From Entoloma clypeatum (lineage: Eukaryota > Basidiomycota > Agaricomycetes > Agaricales > Entolomataceae), in the NCBI GenBank assembly GCA_963565915.1, contig OY751485.1:2728001-2792000 (forward strand): a stretch of 64,000 nucleotides of DNA, in the 5' to 3' direction. Positions 21,285 to 31,081 of the stretch are shown piece after piece (within the stretch, counting starts at the first letter, position 1; every line of letters starts with the position of its first letter). Below the pieces are notes generated by a model that made no database searches, was not told the DNA's origin, and was given only the letters and a program-made list of their open reading frames with translations. Made by a program: the position numbers and the translations under genes.

Positions 21285-21621
21285 CCAAGTTCTGTGTCCT
21301 CACAGAGTCACTGTCCCCATCCCTCGTTGTTGCCGGGATCAGACCAGTTCGGACTTTCCTTGAGGCTCCAATCATATATCAATTCCTCATTGATGGCTAC
21401 GGCAAGTTCAAGGCCTTTGATGGCCAGCCGAATGCGTCGATTTTCGATGACGAGGGTGCTGGTGTAATTCCCGAGAATTTGTTTCTCTTTGGGAGTCAGG
21501 GCGACGGGGAGATTGGACAGCGAGTGAAGCCGGATATGCATCTGGCGATGGAGGAGGTCAGCAAGGGAAGTTTCGAGGGCATGGATCTGGTCTCTCATGG
21601 AGAGTGCTTCGTTCATGAGGG
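21285..21621 (-). pseudogene. GypA-1 ORF3 (truncated by inversion breakpoint)
   Basis: The minus strand gives NEALSMRDQIHALETSLADL... to the end, nearly the same as GypA-2 ORF3 (46349-45978). The N-terminal part is missing because similarity to GypA stops near 21621. This is the second inversion breakpoint. The 3' end leads into the polypurine tract across the CopB insertion. Confidence 0.75.
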
Positions 21622-22116
21622 TGTGGTCAGAGATGAGGGGTCAGTAAGAAGAATAAGGGTGTAGGTTTCATTAAAACAAGTGTGCGTGTTTAACGTCCCA
21701 TCGGACCATTGCCAAGAATGATCTGTCTACCCAGGCAGTTGTAGTAACCTGAGTTGAGGAAGATCTAGAAACAAATGATGTAGTTCAGGGCAAAAGCCTC
21801 CTTGACACTACAATAATGTAAGGATTGACTAAAGGAATGACGACATAAAAGAAAGTATAGTAACCGAGGTCCAAACAGTTGTCCCAGGGGAATCTCAGCC
21901 CTAGGGCATGCAAGATCATCCCAACTGGCAGCGACAAGTGTCGGGCCTGGCTGGGGACTACGAAACATGTAACTACAGAGTCCAGCCCCTTATCCCTGGG
22001 GTCCAGAAGATTCTCCTTAGCACTGGAGTCCGTGCATAAATATGTACTTTTGACGACAAAGCACAAAACGGCGAAATGGGGAAAGGGAAAGGATGGGCGG
22101 GTGGATAGGAAAAGAG
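21622..22116 (-). other. CopA 5' leader, main part
   Basis: No coding frame is convincing. By the reconstruction it is CopA leader between the 5' LTR (22539) and the inversion breakpoint. The remaining leader bases 22534-22538 lie beyond the solo GypA LTR. Confidence 0.5.
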
Positions 22117-22121
22117 CTTGT

Positions 22122-22528
22122 TGTTACGGACTCTACGGTATGAGGACCACATCATATCTTTTACTTATCGGCCTGACTCGGCGCCCTCTTACGAACTCAC
22201 TATGTCTAATGTCTACTTTCGCAACCTTCGATTCCCAGTCTGACTCATTACATTACTTCGTCATCCCCTTTAGTATACTTCGCTCCTGCGCTGACTCGCT
22301 TTCCACAGTCAGCTTACTCACTGTACATAGCCTTCCGCAGTCGCCTTACTCATGCACACTGCCTTCCGCAGTACTGACTCATCCGCTACCGCCTATAGTC
22401 AGTACCTACTGTATATAAACCTCTAGTACTGTAGTAGATTCCTTAGATTTAGCAATCACTTTGCTCTTCGCTTTTCCACTTTCCTGCATACTCTGCCCGA
22501 ACCTTGGAACGGTTTGTTAAGCATAACA
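22122..22528 (+). repeat. Solo GypA LTR with TSD CTTGT
   Basis: Starts TGTTACGG, ends CATAACA, and is flanked by CTTGT at 22117-22121 and 22529-22533. Full length, 407 bp. No GypA interior is attached. Confidence 0.9.
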
Positions 22529-22538
22529 CTTGTTCTTC

Positions 22539-22891
22539 TGTTGAGGCGACATGTGAGTCTGACGACTACATCCACAGGCCTAAACATAAAACATGCAAGG
22601 AGAGATGATATGATGCTATCAAGACAAAGGAGCGATGCTGACTATTGATCTACATGGGATCTCAAGAGAACAAGCTACAGAATACAAAGGAAAGTAGGCT
22701 ACTTATATATGTAAATACCATGAGGCATAAATGAGGTGCACAGTAAATAAGACTGTTCTAGAATAACATGTGTCTAACATGAGGTAGGATAAGATAAAGG
22801 TTCCAGATAAGATAGAATAAGATAGAATAAGATAAAGAGATAAGATAAAGATGAGATTAGATAATATGATAAGATAAGAGCGATCATAACA
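22539..22891 (-). repeat. CopA 5' LTR
   Basis: Pairs with 2483-2827. The outer flank ATACA (22892-22896) equals 2478-2482. A few substitutions and indels separate the pair, so CopA is older than CopB, in agreement with the nesting order. It contains the same GATAA/TTATC array near its plus-strand right end. Confidence 0.85.
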
Positions 22892-23185
22892 ATACATATC
22901 CCATGTGTAGTTTTATTACTCCAAAACTCGATGTTCCATAGAATGTGTATTTTTTGGCATTAACCTAAGTTAACAAATTTAACTGGTTAGTTTTGTCAAA
23001 TAACCTAGAATAACTGGTTAAAACTGGTTTTAACTATATCTCAACTGTTTGTCTCAAAATTTGACTGGTAAATAAAAGTTTAATTAAGGTTAAGGCCTTC
23101 TAGGATAAATTCTTAACTCAGTCAAGTCAGGTTAATAAATTTTGAGGTCATTAATTTGACTTAATGTGACTTTGAAACACTAGGA
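22892..23185. mobile_element. M2 MITE, right piece
   Basis: Directly continues the MITE broken at 2482: ATACATATCCCATGTG, then the TTAACC arrays and the end GACTTTGAAACACTA at 23182. Three extra bases precede the degenerate TSD CTCACAAC. Confidence 0.8.
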
Positions 23186-23186
23186 C

Positions 23187-23438
23187 TCACAACAATTTGT
23201 GTTGTTCAACGGTGTTGAAAAATAGGGCAAGGATGCAGCCAATGCGCCACCGAACAATGCATTGGACTGTTTCCCTCCAAACAGGATTTACGTGGCTCAA
23301 GCTCATGAGCATCAACCACGAAGTACACTCTTCTGCTATGAGAAGATAGAGGTCAGCATTGAGGCATTTATCAGGAATGATATGTGTAGTATCGTTAGTG
23401 GGTGGGGCTGTCATTTCTGAGGGTTCGGGGGGCAGCAT
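23187..23438 (-). pseudogene. F-box-like N-terminus of the bisected host gene
   Basis: The ATG-initiated frame reads ...PDKCLNADLYLLIAEECTSW, then LSLSHVNPVWRETV, the pattern of a fungal F-box (Leu/Ile-rich helix, then a short-range L-x-x-V-x-x-x-W block). F-box proteins link substrates to SCF ubiquitin ligases through Skp1. The frame is cut after ..EQHKLL by the M2 MITE and continues at 1763 on the minus strand. Removal of the 21.4 kb gives an in-frame junction. The F-box call rests on pattern alone. Confidence 0.5.
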
Positions 23439-23462
23439 TGGGTTTTGTCCATTTGCATACAA

Positions 23463-25117
23463 TGATTATTCTTATGGTGTGCCTTTTATATGAACCCTTC
23501 TGTCTAAAGATGTCATCATATTGATAGCCCTTTTTTTCTTTCTCTCAAACTGTTCAATTTTTCTGTCTGAGGCTCTGTGTGATGAAGAATACATCATTCC
23601 CTTGAGAGTTTCAGAGTATATTTGACTTCTATTGAGATCTTTGGCTTTCCTTGCCCCTTGGCTGTAGTTTGCTGTATGGTCAGGAAGATGTCCATGCTGC
23701 ATGGCAATTTCATCTCATGCAGGTAAGTTTTTTCTGTCCCTTTTTCAGTTTTACTTTCTGTTGACCAGGTGGCCTACAAGTGCACTATCAACCAGCTATC
23801 TGCCTACAGAATACATACCAAAGATCAAGTTATCGTCGGTGCAATAACATTGCCAGTCCGTTTTGATGTTCCTGGCATATTTCCCGGCGCCGTACAAGAG
23901 CATGATGCAGTTTTTCTTCTCTTATAACTATCCAATGATTTGTATGAAAAGAAATACATTGTTTTACATGTGTATAGAGTATTCAACTCTATCTCTTCTT
24001 TTCCGTGGTGATGGGATATGAAAATTTCAAAGACTAGAACTGGAAGTTGAATCAGTTCGAATGGGACTCTACAAAGATACAGTTGTTCAATACCATATGG
24101 TGTCATTTTCTCTTCGAAATTTGTTTAGCTGAGCATGCATGGAACAGTCAACCAACTCACCTATAGTTGGCCTTGTCATTTGTACAAATGTTTCCCAGTT
24201 TTTCTTTATGGGTTTTGCGATTGCTGTAGCATATTCAAATTCTTCTGTATAGTCTGTAGTCTATTGCTTGTAAATGTCTTATTAAGATTTGGAGTTTGGA
24301 TGTCATACCTGTTGGGGAATATATCAGTTGGGGGGCATTGCAGTGCAAATGAGGTGGATGAAGTTAAGGGATGCAAGAAACAGTAAATCTAGGTGGTTCT
24401 GGAAGCAAGTTCGTGGAGATTATGGAGTGACTGTTCTTTGACAATCAGTGTTGACTCAGAATGATGTGTGATGATGGGTAATGTCTTTCATTGCAAGAGG
24501 CATCATGCAAACCAGTGGCAGTTTCATCCAATATTACATAAAACATGATTCATCTTACACATTCAAATACCGCATATGATATTACATTGAAACACATAGG
24601 ACTACACAATGAACCGCTACTACTAGACTCCGATCAATTTTCTCTTGGAATGTACTCATGAGCTATCAATCTAACGGTGTTGTTAGTTTTAGTTTTGGTG
24701 TGACTCTGAAGTAAAAGTGTACCCAATAGTTATTGCAGTTGAGATATTTACGTTGGAAATAGTCAAGTCCATGGGTTGACCATCTCGGAGGTTCTTGATA
24801 ACCAGGACATTACCTCTCCAAAATTTTCCTTTAGTTAAATTGGATATGATGTCGTTGCTTGCGAGGCTAATTGAGTTGCAATCTGAAGTTGTCCTTGTGT
24901 GATAAGTTATACACAAACTATTTTAATCTGTACCAGAAATATTCACCTGGCAATTGTAACAAACCGTGAAAGGTGTTTCCAAAGTTTGTGGGTCCTTGAG
25001 GGGCCATTTGTCAACCTCAAATGAGTAGTTTTCCAGGTTTGTCACCTGATGGTCCCAGACAGATGAAACAAGCCAATGCCTCAGGTCCAGTTCATGGATA
25101 TTCGCAGCAGTTTGACA
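23463..25117. other. Unassigned DNA with possible gene relics
   Basis: No intact gene is recognised. On the minus strand 25141-24689 two short frames (LETLCQTAANIHELDLRHWL and GKFWRGNVLVIKNLRDGQP) look protein-like and could be exons of a decayed host gene upstream of the F-box relic. The rest (23463-24680) is AT-rich with only short frames. No RNA gene was found. Confidence 0.3.
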
Positions 25118-25330
25118 TAGTGTTTCTAAGTCCAGTCTCAAGAACCTAAAACCAGACCAAAACTGGACCCGAACAAACCAGTTTGAGACTGGACCGCAGT
25201 CTCAAGTTTTAAGGTTTTCGATCACAACCAGTCCTCGGTTCTCTCTGAATTTTAAGATTTGAAAGACCAGCCAAAGACTGGTTTGGACTGGTTTAAACCG
25301 GTCTTTTTCACAGGACGCTCCAAGGGCCCA
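25118..25330. mobile_element. Left end of an M3-type hAT-like MITE (other end not found)
   Basis: Starts TAGTGTTTCTAAGTCCAG, followed by GACTGG/ACCGGTC word arrays and a stretch resembling 32050-32100 of the intact M3 element. No matching CACTA end or TSD was found downstream, so the element is truncated or diverged. Confidence 0.5.
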
Positions 25331-25345
25331 GCACCAAGCAAAATT

Positions 25346-25425
25346 TGTGCCATCAGCAAGACTTGAACTCTCAGCCTCTATATATATACTATTATTCTAA
25401 CAACTTAACCAACTAAGCCACAGAA
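25346..25425 (-). other. tRNA-like A/B box pair (SINE-like relic)
   Basis: On the minus strand TGGCTTAGTTGG (A box) and GAGTTCAAGTCTT (B box) are about 40 nt apart with an AT-rich insert, as in pol III tRNA promoters. A T-stem of five pairs can form around the B box. The acceptor arms do not pair, so this is not a functional tRNA. It may be a SINE head or a decayed tRNA. Confidence 0.4.
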
Positions 25426-25633
25426 CCATTGTAATTTCTTGCTCACTCACTCTACATAGCCACTTTTTCACTTCCCAAATAGGCCACTTCCAAAATAGGC
25501 ACAACCAGCCAAAAAAGACAAAAGGTGTGTGTGCACCCCCTCTGCCTCGATCACATGTAGACACAGGCTTCAATAAAATCTATAAATATATTGTAACCTT
25601 TTCAACATGTGTGCCCCTCATTGCAAGGTCAGT

Positions 25634-26031
25634 ACTATCCCTCATCCCAAGGTCAGCATGGCTGTGTCAAAATCCTCAAGGTCGGCAGATTTCTCAGATC
25701 GCCTTCCCAGCTACTTTTACGGCCTGATGGTCAACACAGACAGTATTTATCATTTACTCTGATTGAATTTAACACACAAAACATAGTAGAACTGTGGTGG
25801 ATGTTGAGATCACTCGACATCTGTTGAAACTGCTGAATTTGGGGAGTCACACTGAATGTCACCTGTCGGTCCCTGCCATGTCGGAGTATAAATATGGTAT
25901 CACATGGACATGCTCTTTTCAACGCCACATCGCCAACTTGACAGTGGAGTGCAGAATCCACTTGTGATCTGATGTGACTGACGACCTTGAGGTCTTGACA
26001 CAGCCACACTGACCTTAGGGTGAGGGATAGT
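25634..26031. repeat. Inverted-repeat element, arms about 54 bp
   Basis: Left arm 25634-25687 starts ACTATCCCTCATCCCAAGG and is matched in reverse by 25978-26031, with roughly 85-90 percent identity by eye, and about 290 bp between. It could be a small TIR transposon. The ends and TSD are not clear. Confidence 0.5.
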
Positions 26032-26244
26032 AATGGGTGGATGCATTGTTTCAACATTGGATGACGTGCATCACACGTGCATCAAATGTGTCAAATACAT
26101 GTAAACAAATCCCCAAAAACATCGCACATCTGCTTATTATGTCTACACAGGAACAAGTAAGGGTTTCTACTATATCAATTATGTAGGAGGGGATTATATC
26201 TCACTCAATGTGTATTGTTTTTCTGAATTTCGCCACAGATTTTA

Positions 26245-26948
26245 AGTTATAGAGGTGCCAAGGGCGGTACATGGCTTAAGGATGTGGGTCACTCCCAATC
26301 CCTCACGGCTCAAATGGTCCGCGGCCTCACCAGCCACGCCCCAATTGGCCACTATAGACATAGGTTCAACATTGGCGACAAAGTTGAACAATGCGACTGT
26401 GGTCCGAGGTCCGTCGAGGACTTCGCCCACGTTTACTACAAATGTCTGCACCACCCCACCAGGCCACCAGACATGCCCACCTTCTCGAGGAACTCTCCCA
26501 TCTGGGACGTCTTCGGGAAATTTATCATGGATAACCCAGGGGCATTTGCCTTCCGGGATCGTCCAACGCCCAACACAACCGTTGGCGGTAGTCGCGTGGT
26601 AGCGCGCTGGATTCAAAGGGGTGCAGCCCCCTCTGGCAAGCGAACACGATCGAAGGATAAGAACCGCACAGGTGCTTCTTTGGGGGGTAGGGCACAGACA
26701 CCCCCCAGCGCCGCTAACGGCCAGCCTCGCAAGGTTGGAGTGCTCTTGTATCGCGCGGCCGAATATTCGGGTGCGCATACTAACGCGTTTGTTTATAACA
26801 GACACCCCCGTCCTGGCGCGAGGACTCAACAGCTCGACGGAGCTTTGCGCCGCTTGTTTTTCTTGCATACGTAGGTCCTCGGACCGATGTAGTTCACTCT
26901 ATGTCAAGCGGACTGTACCCTTGGTATACCGCTATATAAATTGTTGAC

Positions 26949-26983
<35 letters not shown>

Positions 26984-26995
26984 ATAGAGGTGCCA
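26245..26995 (+). mobile_element. 5'-truncated LINE with poly-A tail and TSD
   Basis: A 15-16 bp duplication, AGTTATAGAGGTGCCA, stands at 26245-26260 and again after a run of about 30 A at 26980-26995. This is the signature of target-primed reverse transcription. Between them is the 3' end of a LINE ORF2 and a short 3' UTR. The perfect TSD and long pure A run suggest a recent insertion. Confidence 0.9.
26263..26874 (+). pseudogene. LINE ORF2 C-terminus
   Basis: The frame is open from the truncation point: LTAQMVRGLTSHAPIGHYRH, RFNIGD, then CDCGPRSVEDFAHVYYKC, the gag-knuckle-like C-x-C-x..H..C segment found after RT/RNase H in Tad/R1/I-type LINEs. It ends in TAG at about 26872. RT itself is missing because of 5' truncation. 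The remaining C-terminal tail is basic and Pro/Ser-rich. Confidence 0.7.
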
Positions 26996-27098
26996 TGCTC
27001 TACAACAAGTAATAGTAAATATTGCGCAAAATGCATTGCGCAGGTGCGCGTGGTGCCTTCCTCATGGCCTAATAATAGTTTGAAGTGATAGAACTACT

Positions 27099-27415
27099 TA
27101 TGGAATATGTATTCACCTTCTGACACACTTTGTATAATTTTTAGAAGTCTAGATAAGATAGAAATAATGAAATGTGCAGAGTTCAGAAAAAGTGCTATAT
27201 CTCCCCAAGGAATGAACCAAATTTGAAAAACAAATGTGCTATAAGATCCCCTGAATGTGGAGAATCCAAAGCTGGAATAAAATTTTTTGGTCAAATTTTC
27301 GACCTATTTTGCTCATATTCACCTTATTAAGTCCTTGAATTTTACTTGAAGGGTCTGAATAGGTTTACATACAATGTTTCAATAGTATATATACAGTATA
27401 TTTGGAGTACAAGTT
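27099..27415 (+). repeat. M2 MITE core without its TTAACC arms
   Basis: Matches 33935-34253 (ATGTATTCACCTTCTG through TTTCAATAGTATA) in the same orientation with scattered differences, but the TTAACC arrays and TAGTGTT ends are absent on both sides. It is a fragment, or an independent repeat from which M2 was assembled. Confidence 0.7.
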
Positions 27416-27448
27416 GGGCATTGAGGGCGCGAGTATCGACAACATGCA

Positions 27449-28423
27449 TTGCTTGGCACTCACTGCCGAGCATGCTTGGCAATTGCTGAAAAACATTATT
27501 TTCATTTCACAATTCAAGCAATTCTAGAAGAAGTTTTTGGAATAACAGTCAAATCCAACTGGAGTATTCAAAGGAAACAAGGCATTTTTGGGCTTGTTAA
27601 TGGCTATGTTGGAACTGTTGAGGCCCAAGGCCGTGGCTCTCTGCATCTTCTGTTATGGTTCAAAGGCGCACCCACTGCAGGGGAGATGAAGGACAAGTTA
27701 TTATGTCCGCAATTCCATCAAAAAATTACAAATTTTATACAGGCAAACATATGAGCAGACATCAATGGTCTTGATCTACCAGGTATCCATGCTATTCCCA
27801 ATGAAAAGGAGTTGAGCTATTCAAGACCACTGGATCCTCAACAACCTGAATTCAAAAAGAAATTGAAGACAAATGACAGACTAATGGCCCGCGCATTCCA
27901 GCTCCACTCCTGCAAGACGAATACATGTTTGCAAATCATAAAGAATAATTTGATTTGTAAAAGGGGGGCTCCATTTCCATTGTCTGCACAGGATTGGATA
28001 TCTTCAAAAGGGGATTGGGGGCCAAAACACATATGTGGCTTTCTGAACAATTGGTGCCCACTCTTGATGAATATTGTATGATCAAACCATGACATTAAAT
28101 TGATCATGAATGGTGCCGACACAAAAGCACTGTCATACTACATCACTCAATATGCGACAAAGAAACAACAGCGCTCTTTCAACACATCTGCTTTGCTTGA
28201 TTTGCTTTTCATCAAAAAGAATATCATCTCAGCAAGCAAACACCTGATTCAGCGCTGTGCCAACGCACTCAGTTTCCAACATGAGTTCAGCACTCAAGAA
28301 GTCATTAGCTATCTCATGGATTGGAAGGATTGCTATGAATCACATCATTTCGTGACAATATATTGGGATAAAGCCACTGCATATTTAAAAACTGCATATC
28401 CATTCTTACAACAGAAGAAGTAA
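27449..28423 (+). pseudogene. Helitron Rep (Helitron-like N) domain
   Basis: GTVEAQGRGSLHLLLWF is the HUH region of Helitron Rep, but the usual H-x-H pair is shortened to a single His, so the metal site looks damaged. Downstream, SYYITQYATKKQQ supplies the two-Tyr motif (Y-x3-Y) that cleaves DNA in rolling-circle transposition. Three frames separated by stops make up the domain. An Asn/Gln-rich text precedes it. Confidence 0.7.
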
Positions 28424-29313
28424 GTTAAATGCAGAATATTTTGGATGGAGCCAGTTTGACATATTAATTTTCAGTGCATATTTGGAGGTACCTGAGCATG
28501 ACCATGAGCAAGAACCTGACAAGGCACATATAGTAGTTGATGATATCTCGCTGAACATTCGATTGACTCCGTCTCAAGGATAACCATCACACAGTTAGCA
28601 TCAAAGATGGTATACTTCAGATTCATGATCAAATAAAAGATTATCAGTACCGTGGCAACGCACTACAGGATTTCAACTTTTTGGACTTCTGCTCAACACA
28701 TATGAGAAACAAGATCTACCAGAAAATGTTTCTGAAGGTTCTAGTCAACTGCAAAGTATCAGGATACCATATCAAGAAGCTGCGCGGAAAAAGCAATGTC
28801 ATGTTATCAAAGCCACTGGACACGAAACTATGCCACACTTTATTGGAACTTGGTTTTTCCGAAATGATTCAGATGATCCTACCACAAGAGAGTTCTATTG
28901 TGCCAGCATGTTATTATTGTTGAAGCCTTGGAACAACATAAAAGACCTGAAATTAGCCAACAAATCCTTTGAGGATGCCTTCAATGTTTTTATGGCTAGC
29001 GACAAAGCTTGTTCTGCTTCCAAAGCAATCATCGACAACTTTTTTTTCAATATTATTATGACTGTGCAGACAGCACACGACAAAAAGCCCAGATGAGTGA
29101 AGATTTCTTACAAAATGAAGGAGCGACAACAAATGACATTCATGATATTGAGATGTCATGACAAGAGGCGGGCAATCTGCGGGAAAAAATCTTTGGAATA
29201 CAAGCTGTTGACTACACAATCCAAGCAGGAATTTTCAAAGATAACGAATGCATGCAACCTATCGGTGCAATAGCTAGAAAGGCATTATTGCAAGAAATGC
29301 AAACATATCAATT
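28424..29313 (+). pseudogene. Helitron Rep-helicase linker (decayed)
   Basis: Short plus-strand frames (28681-28923, 28830-29096) carry protein-like text such as GTWFFRNDSDDPTTREFYCA and LLLLKPWNNIKDLK, which fits the linker before the Helitron helicase (family text R..E.YC..ML.LFKPWR). Frames are interrupted. Confidence 0.55.
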
Positions 29314-30928
29314 ATGGCAAAAATACCTATGCAGCATAACTTGCACAGGCAAAGGTTCACTGTTCAAAGAAGAAGCTGTTTTAGCACCTGCAAAGGCCAA
29401 AACTATCAATTCGAACCAAGAACAGAACATCCAACCTTTGTCACCATAAACGATATAGATCCATCTTTGTATCATCTTCAATCCCAAATTTCTAGAGAAT
29501 GGCTTTGTATCCTCAACGAGGACCAGATGCGGGCACACAGCATCATCAAAAACCATGTCATTGACTTCCTTGAAGGGAGAATGCCTCCACAGCTATTGAT
29601 GTTAGTTTTAGGACAGGGAGGAACAGGCAAATCTCTTTTTATCCAAGCTATCACGACCATGTTCTGCGAGCTCAGTGTTCAACATCTTCTTGCCAAGACA
29701 GCATCATCAGGGGTCGCAGCAAGTCTTATTGGTGGTGAAACTTTGCATTCTTGGGCCACATTACCTATCTCTACTCCGCAACATGGTTCTGACTGGGCTG
29801 ATCATAGCTCAAAGGCAAGTAGGGCAAAACACGCCCAAAATATCAGCAGAACAGAGTATTTAGCCCATGATGAATGTTCAATGACGACCAAACTTATCCT
29901 TTGTCTGTTGTCTGATGCCTGCATCCAAGTTAGGTGTGGCAAAGGCAAGAGCAATCAAACATCACCTTTCGGTGGTTTGAATGTAATTTTTTTCAGGGAT
30001 TTCCACCAGTTCCCTCCAGTTTCGAATGTTTCGCAGGCTTTATATTGTCAATGCGCAAATGATGTTGCAAGATCCATGTTGGGCCGAGAACTTTTCTTGC
30101 AATTCGACAAAGTTGTTATTCTGAAAGAACAAAATCGGATTTGCAACGATGTATGGAATTCAATATTACAGCGGCTCCGTACTGGAGATTGTCAGGAAGA
30201 TGACTTGTGACATCCCATCTTTTGATGAAGGCCCGTGGTCAGAATCCATTCTTGTCACTTTCAGACATGGCATCAGACAATGGTGGAACACGGCCTCTCT
30301 CAAAAAACATTCATTTATGACAGGCCAGAGAATATATCTGTCACAATCCGAGGACACCTTTGCAAAAACTGGGAGTCAACTTCCACCAACATTGTGATTA
30401 GCCATAGCTGGGATGACCGCTAAACATACCAGAAAATTATCGGAGCAGGTGCAGATTGCAGTTGGAATGAAGGCTATGATGGTAGTTAACATTGCAACAG
30501 AGGCAGAAGTTGCAAATGGAACACATGGCACAATTGTCGACATCATTCTGGACCCGTGAGAAAATCCGAGAAATTTGCCTGAAGATCAAATGTTAGGAAA
30601 TGCATACTTCAAACTCGCATATCCACCAGCCGTTATCCTCTTCAAACCTGATGTTCCAACAAAGATTACCTTCAATGGCCTCCCTTCAGGAATCATATCC
30701 ATTTTACCCAGCGAAGCTGCTTTCACAAAAAAATCTAATGGAGAAAATGTTCAGATAAAGAGACATCAAGTAGCAATGATGGTGGCATATGCTTTCACTG
30801 ATTATAAATCTCAGGGACAGACCATTGGAAAAGTTATTGTTGATTTAGGAAAGCCTCCCGGAGAAACATTGTCCCCCTTCAATGCTTATATCGCACTATC
30901 CAGAAGTAGAGGATGGGATTCAATCTGA
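29314..30928 (+). pseudogene. Helitron PIF1-like helicase
   Basis: Walker A GQGGTGKS, then KTASSGVAASLIGGETLHSW, Walker B with HDECSM, FFRDFHQFPPV (usually GDFxQFPPV), and late motifs YAFTDYKSQGQTI and YIALSRSRGWD. These are superfamily 1B PIF1 motifs, used for 5'-3' unwinding. The frame breaks at about 30210, 30423 and 30560, so it is inactive. The order after the Rep domain confirms the Helitron identity. Confidence 0.85.
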
Positions 30929-31081
30929 TTGTTGCGTGATTTTGACAACAAATTATTGACTACACACCCATCCAAAGATCTGCAACTAGAAGACAATCAT
31001 CTCAAAAAATTAGATCTGAAAACAAAGAAATGGTTCGAACATCAGATGTATGTCCAACATCAATTGACTGTCCAAAAAAAA

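Larger units (their letters stand above)
2483..22891 (-). mobile_element. CopA: nested, rearranged Ty1/copia element
   Basis: Two LTRs starting TGTTGAGG and ending ATAACA on the plus strand (2483-2827 and 22539-22891) are bordered outside by the same 5 bp, ATACA, and both outer flanks continue one M2 MITE. A polypurine tract beside the left LTR on the minus strand, and gag-PR-IN-RT-RNase H reading right to left, show that the element lies on the minus strand. The interior has been expanded from a normal copia size to 20.4 kb by a MITE, a solo LTR of its own family, GypA-1 with CopB inside, and a solo GypA LTR. An inversion has flipped its gag N-terminus. All coding parts are broken. Confidence 0.85.
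27416..31081 (+). mobile_element. Decayed autonomous Helitron
   Basis: Contains, in order, a Helitron-type Rep (HUH) domain and a PIF1-like helicase on one strand, the RepHel arrangement that defines Helitrons. Several stops and frameshifts show that it is inactive. Neither the 5' TC nor the 3' hairpin-CTRR end could be located. On the right it abuts GypA-3 sequence at about 31082, which may be a captured or joined border. Confidence 0.75.

Noticed and set aside
21224..21664. 146-codon frame starting in the CopB 3' LTR
   Set aside because: It starts with the same LTR-encoded residues as the leader ORF but runs into flanking GypA DNA, so it is a by-product of the insertion.
13648..22538. Two independent GypA insertions instead of one inverted copy
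   Set aside because: The flanks TTAAG and CTTAA are reverse complements, and the CopA gag frame joins exactly at them. One insertion plus an inversion is simpler.
1764..23185. Perfect TSD for the broken M2 MITE
   Set aside because: Only six of eight positions match (GTCGCAAC and CTCACAAC) and three extra bases are present. I call it degenerate rather than perfect.
25346..25425. Functional tRNA gene on the minus strand
   Set aside because: A and B boxes are present, but the acceptor arms do not pair and the anticodon arm is AT-rich and irregular.
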